From assembly GCA_950295325.1 (NCBI GenBank), contig OX485807.1, positions 37,974,440 through 38,038,439 on the forward strand: a DNA stretch of 64,000 nucleotides, read 5' to 3'. This document shows positions 34,906 to 46,086 of this stretch, in pieces. Within the stretch, counting starts at the first letter, position 1. Each line of letters starts with the position of its first letter. The translations under genes and the position numbers were made by a program. The notes beneath the pieces are model-generated. The model was given only the letters and a program-made list of their open reading frames with translations. It had not been told where the DNA came from and did no database searches. This DNA comes from Polytrichum commune (Eukaryota; Streptophyta; Polytrichopsida; Polytrichales; Polytrichaceae).

Positions 34906-35589
34906 TGCTTAAAGACCCCCGACAATTCCTCATACACAAAATAATCGATCATAAACAAAAACAATCCAATGACCATAACGGAATAAAAAGAACAGTCACG
35001 TCGTACTTATGTCAATGGACTACAACAAATAACAACACATATAACAAATGGCGAACTCAAAGGGACCTATACCCCTACTGTGAAGCCAACACATGTAATC
35101 ACAACACAGACCTACTTATCCACTACTACAAAGAAAGACAACACAAACATTTTTCAAACATAATTAATGCCTACTTCTCCACAGAACAATATAGAGACAC
35201 AAGATACGTCACACCAACCACAATAATTCCACTAGCACATATCTCTATTAATGAATGCAACCCAGAAAACGACATCGAAACAAACTCTGATACCATCCAA
35301 ACACAATTCGATGTCGCTCACATATACGAAGACAATGGCCGACACCTCATTACCATCCCGAAAGCTAGACTAACATGGCAATGGAGACAATACCAATTGG
35401 CAAAAAACAACACACACGGTTTAGAACCATCTACCCAATCGTTCGAAACTGAAATTGTTTGGTTATACCAAAGGTACAAATACCGTATCCCAAAAAATGA
35501 CCCACTCAAACGAGCCCAATATACAATACCAACCCAAATATTAGATCTCCTGATTACAACATTCAATATTAACCACTCATATTTTTCAT

Positions 35590-35830
35590 CCCCAGTTACA
35601 TGCCCCACACAATTCACCCAATTCTACTCACCATTCTCGCAAGACATAATATTTGGATCCCTAGGTAAAGCGTTTGACCATAAATGGCAAGGAATCGGTT
35701 ACGCACACCCTCATAATACAACAGACCTACAACAAGTCATTCACTGGGCGCGCATAGCGGCCCAAAATGATCCATATACAATCACTATACTTATATCTCC
35801 GGATACTAATTGGTACCAAAACTCCAACCC
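35590..35830 (+). other. Phage-Dam-like adenine methyltransferase segment in pol
   Basis: Codons encode CPTQF.QFYSPF, then FDHKWQGIGYAHPHN (35673-35718), a helix with HWARIAA, and ILISPDTNWYQN. The layout (KWxG, a tetrapeptide at the NPPY position, WxxxA, then a strand ending in P-x-T-x-W) is that of phage-type DNA N6-adenine methyltransferases, which also occur in DIRS elements. The catalytic NPPY is replaced by AHPH, so the copy or the family may be inactive as an enzyme. This is a pattern-based call and needs a profile search. Confidence 0.45.
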
Positions 35831-36209
35831 ACACACAGGCCCATTCCCAGACACACACGTCATTGCCCATTTCGCCGCTAATACGATCACGTATGAGGAA
35901 CCCACAATACCCTCCGAGCTCAATATCACAAGAAAAGAACCATCTACCATGCAAATATTTTGTATCCATCACCAAAACAATAACATAGGCACCTACGAAC
36001 AAATGAAATTAATAAGCGACACAGCAAATAACCTCCAAATACTACAAAGTCACACACAAACTGCACCACCCACCCCTCCAAACATCACCGTTAACCCTAG
36101 TAAAAAATGGGCTAAATCAAACTACCCAAACACACCCCTACACAATAATATCCCCACCCCACAACTTCCAAACTACCAAACTAACTTACTGCTAAAATTC
36201 CACCCCCAA

Positions 36210-36640
36210 TTTAGCTACTACACAGACGGATCCTTTATAAAACCCAAAGAAATTGCCCCTGGGGTATGGAGAAGAGAAAGAGCTGGATACGGTATCTATA
36301 GCCCCAAAGGCTTAAATATCGCCAAAAGACTCCATGGGCATCAAAATATACTACGTGCAGAAATGATGGCTATACACAAAACACTAAGAATCATCAATAC
36401 AAAATTCCTTAATGAACCCGCATTCATATTCACAGACAATCTAAACGTATTATACCTACTCAACACACAAATTAAACACCCCATTCTCCATAATAGTCAC
36501 CCCGACCAAACCACACTAAACTCCATGGTAAAAATCCTCCAAGACCGTACACAGCCAATCACACTATACAAAGTCAGAGCACACGTCAACATTGACGGTA
36601 ATGAAAAAGCGGATAAACTAGCAAAAAACAGGTTAGAATT
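36210..36640 (+). other. RNase H domain of pol
   Basis: All four acidic positions and the His are present: YTDGSF (36219 on), LRAEMMAI, FTDNLNVLYLL and VRAHVNIDGNEKAD. This is a type I RNase H, which degrades the RNA strand during element copying. The domain is unbroken. Confidence 0.92.
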
Positions 36641-37003
36641 AGAACACAGAATTGCCATCCACCCATACGAACATGCCCACGCCATCCCGTACTATTACCA
36701 AAAGGACGTCTGGGCCTCGATGGCAGACGTCCCAGACAAAGGCCCAGTAAGATTCTTAGAAAAACAAATTAAAAAATATGATAGGGAAACCAATATAGCA
36801 ATCATGGCCACACAAACCCCCAACACGTGTAAATGGACAGAAAATATAGACATTGACAAAGAACTGTCCAACGAATTCTGGACAAATCCCTTAATCACAG
36901 ACAAACAAAAATCCTGCCTTATTAAATTCCGCACAGGAACATACATGGGTAATGCTAGAAAACAAATGTTCTTCGGTCACCAGAGGTACCCCTCTATCAC
37001 ATG

Positions 37004-37520
37004 TCCTATATGCAATTCAAACGATCCAGACACTTGGCTACACGTTCTACTAAAATGCAACCAACAACATATACACTCACTACGAATTAAAAGACATAAC
37101 AAAGCAGTCGGAGAAATTAGGAAGCTTCTAATCTCGTCCGAAAAATCCCGATGTTTTACTCTCATGAATGCCGGTACCTTCAATAATAACCCCCAAGAAA
37201 ATACAGTCCCCAATTGGCTACTCCCCTGCACATGTAACACACAAAGATGTCATTGCAACGCAAGATTTCGACCTGATATACTCTGCGTTAAAGGATTACC
37301 ATATCAAAATGACCCTCCCATTAACATTGACCCTAACCTCACCATACAATTTATTGAATTCACATATTGTAACGACAGATTTTCCCCAGAAACAATAGAA
37401 GCAAAAAACAACAAATACAAACCTTTGATTGATAGTATCGCTTCCAGAGGATGGAAAATCGAACCACTTATTGTCATCACAACTGGGGCCCGAGCTACGG
37501 CCCACATCCCATCTATAAAA
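37004..37520 (+). other. Cys/His knuckle and PD-(D/E)XK-like nuclease at pol C-terminus
   Basis: CPICNSNDPDTWLHVLLKC is the usual LINE C-terminal knuckle. Next, FRPDILC (37267-37284), a strand ending IQFIEFT about 25 residues later, K..KY.PLIDSIASRGW and a hydrophobic strand (PLIVITTGA) form the arrangement of restriction-like endonucleases: Asp in PD, then E-x-T in place of E-x-K, followed by a K-x-K-Y helix and GW. Similar blocks end several retroelement polyproteins. The residue at the Lys position is Thr. The call is by pattern. Confidence 0.6.
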
Positions 37521-37676
37521 ATACTAGAAGAAAATCTCAAAATACCCCTGGTTACCATCAAAAATACCTTTAAAAACATTAATACCATTGCAATACAATA
37601 TGCCATGTCCATCCTCCTCCATAAGAGGAGAATTGAAAACCACCAACCGCTCCCCCAAAACTTAGACCCTCCATAA

Positions 37677-38122
37677 AACCCAAAAAACTTATACAATATT
37701 TAGTATCTATTTACAGCTCAGAATGAGGGATTGGTGCCGGTTGGTTGGTACAAATTTCCTGCCTTTTACTCACTTGCAACACCAAGTCACGCGTTACATT
37801 TTAGACAATCATACGGACTTGACTGAAATCGAACCCGGAACGTCTTAACTCAAACATCCTCCCACAACCAACCGAGGAATCATGACTTGGCGTCCACTCT
37901 CATAACAAAAACACTAATTATACCTAAAAGGCATGCACCGCCGTGGGCCATGATCGGCCCACGTTATTTGTTTCTCGGTTACTATAGTGTCCATCCTCGA
38001 AAGAGGAGAGTAGTTTTGTCCCAGCTTCCCCATGTCCTGTGGGCATCGGGTTGTTGGCATTACGAACGGACACTCTATTCACGCTGGCCCCTAAAAGGGA
38101 CCGGAGTTTCTATCTATCTATC
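37677..38122 (+). other. LINE 3' UTR with antisense tRNA-like segment and (tatc)n tail
   Basis: The minus strand between 37876 and 37810 contains gggttcgatttc, a good Pol III B box, about 30 nt after a ggttggttgtggg stretch, so a tRNA- or SINE-like piece may be embedded in reverse. An exact inverted repeat, cggttggttg/caaccaaccg, brackets it at about 37738-37747 and 37866-37875. The UTR ends in tatctatctatc, the microsatellite tail type used by several LINE clades. Confidence 0.5.
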
Positions 38123-38134
38123 TGGATGTTTGTT

Positions 38135-38724
38135 TCTCAATGTCATGGTCCTTCAAAGCCATTCGAATGCCTTGCAAATGAATTCCCCACTGTTATTTGA
38201 CCAAATTGCCATGATTTTGTTCTATGATTGCATCTCCATAAGGGCCTTTGATTCTTTGAGCATCTCAAAGCACTTATCATGTTTTATAAAATATGAATAC
38301 CTTTCATGTTCAAATAGTCGAGGCGGTGATACCAAAGCTTGAGCGCAACATCTCCCATTAGAGATTGCACCAAATTGGCCACATCCGCTCCATGCACCTT
38401 CGTAACATTCATTCCTTATGAGTTGCCTTTGCATGGTGCAATTGCAATGGCTTCGCTATCACAATCTTTTACAAAACATTCGTTTAGGTTGAATTGAACT
38501 TTCAAATCATTTGACACTAGTTTGCTCATCAAGAGCAATTGAGCTTGCAACTTGTGCACGTGGAGCGCATTTTTGATACAAAGTCGGTTGATTTTACCTC
38601 TTACGATTGCTTCCACGATGATAGATTCTATTTTGATGACTTTGACAATACTATTATCATCCAAGTTCATATTGCATATAGCAATTACCTCATATGTATG
38701 GAATGTAGCCCCATACGAAATCAT
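38135..38724 (-). pseudogene. Copia pre-integrase and integrase N-part (relic 2)
   Basis: A 102-codon frame (38724-38416) holds the GAG-pre-integrase block (ALHVHKLQAQLLLMSKLVSN). Downstream, about 38300-38180, lies SNNSGEFICKAFEWL, the damaged SDNGGE integrase core. It stops at the LINE junction and continues at 25636. Confidence 0.8.
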
Positions 38725-38859
38725 ATACTTTGCAGCTCCTAAATCTATGATCTATTTGCACGTACTCTTGAAGTGTACCTCATTATGTATTACAAATGTA
38801 TAGTCATCATTGTTCTTCGCAATTCATATTTTTAGGTTCTTTGTTCTTTATTTTTTAGC

Positions 38860-39437
38860 GAAAATGTACAATGTGGCCCGGTTTGCTACAATAGAAGCAT
38901 GTCCTTACGCCTTGATACGGAAATTAGTTGTTCCCTTTGTTTTGTTGCAACCCCAATGAGGCATTCTCACCTTGAGGCTTGTCTTCTTTGCCCTTTGACA
39001 TCTTGTGCATCAAACACGCCGTCACATACTCCATCGTAAGTTCCTTCATCGGCGTTGTCTCCAAGGTGGTGATCAAATACTTATACGACACTGGCAAATT
39101 CTTGAGCAAAATCATGATGATATCTTCTTTCTGTACGGGTAGCCCCAAATAAGCGAGTTGATCCGCAGACGCCTTATCCTTGTTCATGTGGTTCAACAAG
39201 TCATTGCCCTCTTCCATCTTACACGTGAAGAACATGCGGTGAACGAAAAATATATTGGACAAACTATTCGTCTCATGAATATTGCAAAGGGTCTTCCATG
39301 CCTCCGCGAGTTTTTTCCAACTCTTGATATGTGTAAGTTGGTTGTCCGCCAAACTTGAGGCCGATGATGTACTATAACCTTTCTTAATATGCCTTTTGAT
39401 ATTCCTTCTTGACCTTGGGATCTGCATTGGAAGGTGC
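38860..39437 (-). pseudogene. Copia gag (relic 2)
   Basis: An open frame of 181 codons (39469-38924) matches gag of relic 1 closely (LLKNLPVSYKYLITTLE, LMHKMSKGKE). The zinc knuckle just after, at about 38870-38915, reads CFYCSKPGHIVHFR, so the fourth Cys is lost. The homology to copia ends near 39437, where duplication block B1 begins. Confidence 0.75.
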
Positions 39438-40309
39438 CGGTGCACCCTTGTAAAATCAACAATACTCAAGTTGAACTCTGCTCATTTTGTAAGGTTAATC
39501 CAACATAAAGGGAGTATTATGCTTCCAACATTCCTAGCCCTATGGGGCAACACCCTTGTGTTGAGTAATGTCATCATGTACTTACCAAAACTTCATAGTA
39601 GCTTGAGGGTGATCTTTGCTTAGTAACTAATTAAAATGACCACAACAATTAGGCAACCCAAAATAATAATAATATATCACAATTAGACAATTTTAAGATA
39701 CAATGAAAATAAGTTAGGCATTCATGATTCATCCAAGTTTTTCTTACAGTTTTCGGATGGCTATTGCTAATTTCATAAGCCCTTACACCCTTATCTTCAC
39801 CTCTGAAGCTTCCATTCGTTACCCTAAACTTTTAAGTAACATAGTCTGTTATGTGTGCAAAACATGTTGCATCTATGTAAGACCGTGGATTAGAAGTGTT
39901 GGAATGATGAGACAAAAGACTCACAAAAGACTTTGCAGTGTATGTTTCGACCTATTGAGACACCTAAAAGCCAATTTATTGAATAACAACACATGTGAGC
40001 TGAGCTTCTATGATTTTTGGACATTAATCGATCTGTTTTTAAAAAAAAAAGTTAAACAAACCATGTCAATAATTTCCTAGAAATCTAAACACCCTTCTAT
40101 TTATATATTTTCTGCCCAAGCTGCTAAGAAACTACAGTATTCTCTTCGATGGAATTCATGTCCATTGAATTTCTCCAAATTAAAATCAAAATAAAATGTC
40201 CACTGGTAATTGAAGCCTGTATTGAACTGCTTACAAGGAGGAAACTTGTTGGACACGGCATGGGAAGTTTATAACTTAGTCACATGACTTGCTTGCCGAC
40301 ACTATGTGT

Positions 40310-40771
40310 TCATTTCACAATGTCAACATTCTCATTCACAAGGAATAGATTACCAGGGATGTCAATTGCATCACAGCTGCTTGGAGATAGCTTTTCAAGT
40401 CCTTCTCCAGAGTTGCGTGCTTCACAGTTTGGCATATGCGTTTCGTTCAGAGTCAATGCATATTTCGGATCAGTGTCCGGGGAGAATTTGGGCATACTCG
40501 GTCGAGATCCTAGTCCAACTGGTTGCATGTTGATATCTTTCAGGTTCTCTTTGTTGAGTTGGAGAATAATGTTTATAAAAGGAAAGAAACTGGTTTCATG
40601 TCGACATTTTCCTCGAAATGGATGGGCGATTTTCCCAACGTCTTGAATCTGAATGGGCTCCTTCTCAAACTCAAACGCTTCATCCGTAACTACACGAAAT
40701 ATTGTATTTAGTGCCACCAAATTTGCTTCCTCAATACTGATTGTAAACTGTCTGTGTAGTGTCACGAACAT
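40310..40771 (-). other. 153-codon open frame, unknown
   Basis: The frame begins MFVTLHRQFTISIEEANLVAL and continues without a stop across the B1 boundary at 40474, then overlaps B1. The copy-A equivalent (8298-8560, minus) keeps part of the frame with stops. A further inverted partial copy lies on the plus strand at about 47290-47350 (QFTMSIEDDN). The repeated occurrence suggests a transposon protein relic rather than a host gene. No family recognised. Confidence 0.35.
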
Positions 40772-41110
40772 GGATTGTAAACCTAACTTTATTTGTCATC
40801 TCTTGGAAAAAAAATTTGAGCATTATAGATTTACAGTGTGTGTTGCAATTACTCTCAACTTACTAAGCCATTTCTCGTCCAGATTTCAAGCATCCATGAG
40901 AACATTTCATCACAAAAATGTTGGGATGCAACATATGTCAAACTTTGTTTCAATAATTGGCATTTGGATGGACTAAAAGTAAGTTGAGATGACAGTACTT
41001 GTAGAATTATTCATAAGTATCGTCACTAGAAAATTTACCACAAGGACATAAACTACCATATGACACTAAATACAATATCTAGTGTTTAGTGTAGTGGTCA
41101 GTTCTCCTTG
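40730..41110. repeat. Inverted repeat arm, partner at 46970-47355
   Basis: Sequence around cttatttgtcatctcttgg and gacactaaatacaatatctagtg recurs in reverse at 46970-47355. The arms are about 6 kb apart and enclose duplication block B2. Confidence 0.55.
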
Positions 41111-43332
41111 TTCATTGTTTCGGATAGGGTTTTTGCAAAAGGGCTTTCATAACATTGCTTAGCAGGAAGAAACTATTATGGGGCCGGCTGTGACTCTCAA
41201 AATCTTTACCCTCTCATTCTGCAATTTCAACTTGAATATGAATGAACAAAGCAATATTAGACCAGATTTGAGTGAACACAACCCATCTATTGAGAATTGT
41301 TAAGTTTAAAAATCCATCTAAAAGGAAATATTTGCATTAACCACCCGGATATCCAATTTCCATCAGGACTCTTCTTATCTAGCCTCCAATTACGTCACGG
41401 GTAGATCACTCCATTGTCAAGTTGAACACCACGTGCGACCAAAAAAAACTTCTTTTGGTAAGTTGCACCACCAAAATGGGTCAAAATTTTATCAATTTTT
41501 CTTCATGAGTAGATATACACAGTACCTATGACATAGGTAAAAGTGGTAACTAAATTTGATGATTTGTTTCTTTCATAAAACATACCGTTTCTAACTAGAA
41601 TGACACAGAATTGAACTAAAACATTTATTAAAAAAAATAAAGATGACTAAAAATTTCAAAAAAATATACAAAAGATACTATCAATGGTTATGTATATGTA
41701 GAAAAAATATCATAAATTTTAAAATTATATATGGCATGTAATATAGGGGTAGCAAACTTTATCCGCACGTGGTGTCAACTTGACAATGAAGTGACCTCCC
41801 CGTGAATTACGTTTTGGTGCACTTCTATGTCAAAATGAAAACATTGCCACATGTTGCAATTACTTTTGACCTAAAACCGCCACATGAAGTGCTGAGCACA
41901 AATACTATTATGACATCATCAAGTGTTAAACGATTCTCGTTAGCAATTGATAGGGGACTGAAGTGCATTTAATTGATGTTTCAGTTTGATTTCGTATGCA
42001 TGCAAAAGTTGTAAGGGTTCAAGGCTTTATTAGTGGATGATTGAACACCAACATGATTTAGTGTAGTGATTTGTCTCCTCTTGTTTCTGGCTACCGATGA
42101 CATAAACTAATATCTAGGTAATTCTTGACTTTTTGGTCAATTTCAAACTATTTTGTCATCAAATGTATGTTTTAATGTCTTCATTATGGTGCCTAATGTA
42201 TGTGCACATCATGTCCACAGTATATAATCATCTACATAATGGCTACATGACGAGTACAATTAACAACACTTGAAGCACAAGTGTTCACAGTTATGAAAAC
42301 TACTTGTTTATTTCTAGACTCCACAAAAGTGTAGAATTACTTGAAAACTAGTTCATAGCATCAACAACATTCTATGAAAATATTAGTTTCGTAAGATAGT
42401 GCTTAATGTAGTGACTGGTTATGAAGTGATAGTTGACTAACAAAATTCATAACCCCAATCTATTGACTTCATATCATTAGTCAGCCCCTCCATGCTGCAC
42501 CCTTTCTAAATGGGTATGTTGGCTCTCTCTATTCTCGGGTTGGTTAGCCCTTTTGCATAGCCAACAATACTTATGACGTAGGTCAAATCGCCTCACCTGG
42601 GACCCTTGCAACCGCCACACTCAATCAACAATCCAATCATAGTGTAGAGTTCACGGAATTCAATGTTTTTATATAAAGCATTGCCTATAAGTCAAGCCTA
42701 GGATATGACAACCTGTCCATTCTAGAACACATATGAACAATAATCAAGCTGAAAATTATTCATTTTGTAAAAGAAGGCCAACACACAAAAGGGTATTATG
42801 CTCACAAAATGCCCGACCCCATGGTACATCAACTTGTTGTTGAATGAGTAATGTTGTGTTCTCCATGGTTGCCATAATTAGTATAGAATCTTGATTACTG
42901 ACCAAGAGTGGTTAGTACCACTTCCTCTTGGCCATGTTTAAACCCAATTTCATAGGCATTGTTGGAGCAGTTCTACATTTGGTCAATAAGATGCCTTGTA
43001 CGTAGCTCAAGAACTGGGGAGATTTTGCCCCCAAATAAGCTTAGTTCACTGTTCAGTAGAGGCGTCCCATAACTGATCAATTAAGAGATTATGCGCCAAA
43101 CCCGGAGAAGTATAGGGCAATGTAAATTTTTTCTGTGTAGGAATAGAGAAATCAAGAGGATTTCTATATTAATAATTTATTTCTTACATTGAAACTGGTC
43201 GAAGCCAAGAAACTAAGTAGGCCTCACAACCAAAAGTTTGTCTAAACACATCACCAATGTCTAGAGTATGTCATAACCGCTCATTTTGAGACGAATTTAT
43301 CCTCACTTTAGCATTAAGAAACATGGACATGT
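41111..43332. other. Copy-B-specific sequence, nothing recognised
   Basis: This AT-rich region without coding motifs is absent from copy A. Positions 42725-42930 resemble the start of blocks A1/B1 (aacaata.tcaag.tgaa, ttcattttgtaa, gtattatgct), so a partial extra copy of that repeat is embedded here. Confidence 0.5.
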
Positions 43333-46086
43333 GTCATGACACTATCAATTCCTGGGTGATATCATAACCTTAGTTTGAGACTTAGGGTTACTAGTTTCCA
43401 TGTAGGTTGATTCGCCAACCAAAGTCTAGTGGAATTGTAGATTCCACCTAGTGGCATCTACATTTCCACTAGAATTTGGTGGGCAAGTGGCTTGCATGGA
43501 AACTAATCCTTAGAAGCAATGAAATGTGGAACCTTATTTTAACCACCCACAATTTTTTTTACCGGAATCAATCCTAGCCTAATTAACCCTCTAAATTCCC
43601 AACGGGGACTTGCTCGGGAATTGATGGTTTTACTCTATTTTGTTTGGTGCGGGAAAGTGGGACTGTTGAGCTCTAAGTCACTATCATATATAGTAGAGAA
43701 ACCCATTTCCGATACCCCCCCCCCATATTAATACATAGAGTCCCCTAATGTTGTGAAGTTTCACACATGTCACCCTCATATTCAACATAATGGAACAATA
43801 AGTAAGAAGGACATGGATTTGGGTTCCTTGAAAAGGGTGGTAATTAAACTCAAGTTCTTGTCTCTAAGTTATTGGAAATAGGTCGACCTATGATGTGACT
43901 TAGGTTGGGAGAGAATCTTGCCATGAAATTCATAGTTATTTCGAAACTTCGAAATAAATTGTGATTTGTTTCGTTAAACATTCTGAAATCAAGTTCTAGC
44001 CCTGTGAAAAATCACCTCAATATTACACTTGTACCACACTTATGCGAAATTGCTTAAGTTAATGGAAATATGTTTATCTACTCTACATCAATGAACGAGG
44101 AGAACATCTGCTAGTTATAGATTGGTTGAAGTTCAAGACTTCAGGAAATTTACCCATCATTTTAGAGGAATTCAAAGAATATATCTCAAATGAATAAAGA
44201 AAAACTGAAAGATCACAAATTATAACCGATTGCATTTGGAAACAATAGCATTTTGACCGATTATGCCCAAAAATCTCCACGGACACTTGTATACATGAAA
44301 ATCAAAAGCAACTCGAAGCATGGGCTCATACTTCAAAGTTGGAAATACTTTAAGGTAGAGGGTGCTAAAACCAACACCCCACCCAAAACCTACACTTAAG
44401 AATGCCTCACAATTGTCAACACTCTACTACCTTGAACCGTTTCCCATGGTGGAGGAGTGTCCGGGTCAACGGAGTGATGGTTTTGGGTGCCATTAGTGGT
44501 GACACCTCATAGCGGCCTCCAATACCTCCATGTAGGATAGGTAGCGGGCTCCAATCTATCTCGGGTTGGTTCAAGGTGGGTTTAGGGTGGCTCGTCAATA
44601 CCTTCTAGGCATTCTTTACATTGTGGGGGGGGGGGGGGGGGATGGTTCTAGCCATTCTATTCATAAAGCCAAGGAGGTAGGCCCACAAAGCATAAAGGGG
44701 GTTGGTTCCTTGGATGCAAAGTGGTTCGATGCATGGGATGCAAGGCGATAATTTTGCAAGCAAACTAGGTGCAATCATGGAGGTGGCCATGTGGATTTGC
44801 GCACCCTTACTAGTTGGGCTTTGATCTAGTTTGGGTCTAGTATCCAACTATGTTGTGTTGGTTCTAAGCAAGAGGTGGAGGTCCTCATCAAATGCAAGGT
44901 CTTTGTACATAGGGCCTATGGATTGGTTTAAGGGACCTTGTGGTTTAGACTTTGAATATTTATCAAATATTCAATTGAAGCTATTTTTTCTTTCTTTCTT
45001 CTTTATAACCATGTTTCGCCCAAAGGCTAATATGCTTTATTTAAAAATTAAATACTTAGCCATATGTCATAACATTATTCAATTGCATGGTTGTGTTCCA
45101 TTCTATAATTAGCATTTGACATGGACCTCCACTATCTTACCTTCATGAGAAGAAAATTAGAAAATAAGAAGAAACTGATGTGAATATGAATAATGAATAG
45201 TGTAGGTCTGAATAGTAAGATTATTGTGAATAGTGTGGGTATTTTCAATAATATTTTTCTATGAATAGTAATTTCATGAAATAATATTGGGATGAACAAT
45301 GTTTCATGTGAATATTCCTAGGTGAACAATAATTGCTACACATAGTGCTAGGAGTATAACTCCACCCAAATTTCCAACTTTGGCATGAATGTATAAATAG
45401 TATATGGATATTCCTAGTTTGTTGAAAGCCCCACATAATATAATTGGCATATTCTAGGTTCATAGAACCGACGCACATGGCTGAATAATGTTATAGTAAT
45501 ATATGTGCAATAGCTGAAAGTGTTGGTTTGAGAACCCTCTACCTTACATTTGACTCATGGTCTTCCTTGCCACCCATTTCTTCCTCTAAGTTGGGGTTTT
45601 AGATATTGGAATGGCAACCTATTCCCACTGGAATGAAGATCTTTGTATGGTTTTTTTGGGCAATGAGACAGAGTGGTTTCATTCGTCTTGGATGAGATAA
45701 TGAGAATGAGAAAATGATGGCGAGGTGGCGTTGGATGTGGTCTGCTTGTCTTCTTGTTGCTATTGACTTGGGTGTGGCCAAGTCCAAATAGCCCCGGGAC
45801 TAAGGGTCAACTTTCATGCATTTGTCGGTGCTTATAAATGCTATGCTTCCCTCCATGATGGACCTCCCACGCTCCAAGGACGTGTTCCATGCAAGGTGAC
45901 GGCCCACTGGCATTTGGGCTAAAGCCCGGCCAACGATTCCTAGTAGCCATGTAAGTTGAAGGTGAAGTTGTTGGGAACTCTTTATATGCCAAAAAAGTTA
46001 ATTTGAAGTGAAATTAGCATTGTAGTTGTGACATCAAACTCATATGGGGAATAAGTTTCCATTGATCGGAAACCCTCATGTGGGTG
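43333..46086. other. Noncoding part of duplication copy B (block B2)
   Basis: It matches 8564-11165. It contains the 17-G run 44625-44641 and repeat R copy 3 at 45070-45490 (minus orientation). No gene recognised. Confidence 0.5.

Larger units (their letters stand above)
30351..37676 (+). pseudogene. LINE pol polyprotein (APE-RT-MTase-like-RNaseH-REL), disabled
   Basis: About 2,440 codons read from ATG 30351 to TAA 37676 once breaks are allowed for. Breaks: TAA 31509-31511, TGA 32394-32396, TAA 33126-33128, a shift near 33220, a shift near 33690 next to the RT active site, TGA 33782-33784, and a shift in the C run near 34740. The last part (34905-37676) is 923 codons without a break. The reading frame has an extreme A/C bias throughout. 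Domain details are given in the entries that follow. The size is large for a LINE, and no separate ORF2 start is seen besides the N-terminus. Confidence 0.85.
25637..38122 (+). mobile_element. 12.5-kb dual-nuclease LINE (Dualen/RandI-like) with 2A peptide
   Basis: The element is flanked by an exact 12-bp target-site duplication, tggatgtttgtt, at 25625-25636 and 38123-38134. It ends in a (tatc)n tail at 38110-38122. Order: TATA-containing leader (25637-27619), ORF1a (27620-28378), ORF1b (28375-29454) with a -1-frame extension to 29819, then pol (29943/30351-37676), then a 3' UTR of about 450 bp. Pol carries a 2A-like peptide, APE endonuclease, reverse transcriptase, methyltransferase-like segment, RNase H, Cys/His knuckle and PD-(D/E)XK-like nuclease. 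Two nucleases with RNase H are known from Dualen/RandI LINEs; membership is inferred from architecture, not from a tree. The insertion landed inside a copia integrase frame. At least four stops and at least three frameshifts in pol show that the copy is dead. Confidence 0.85.
23090..39437 (-). mobile_element. Ty1/copia LTR retrotransposon relic 2, split by a LINE
   Basis: The minus strand reads gag (39437-38924), pre-integrase and integrase start (about 38720-38135), then the 12.5-kb LINE insertion. It resumes with the rest of integrase (25636 down), reverse transcriptase (about 24800-23920), RNase H (about 23920-23700) and 3' LTR (23358-23090). Removing the insertion plus one copy of its 12-bp target duplication brings the integrase frame back into register. 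The 5' LTR is missing because segmental-duplication block B1 abuts gag at about 39440. Numerous stops and frameshifts make it inactive. Confidence 0.85.

Noticed and set aside
35318-36002. Minus-strand frames of 69-99 codons under pol
   Set aside because: They are shadows of the A/C-rich pol frame; G-poor sense sequence leaves few antisense stops.
30351-37676. Possibility that TGA is read as Trp in this element
   Set aside because: TAA stops and frameshifts also break the frame, and the surrounding plant genes use TGG, so simple decay is sufficient.
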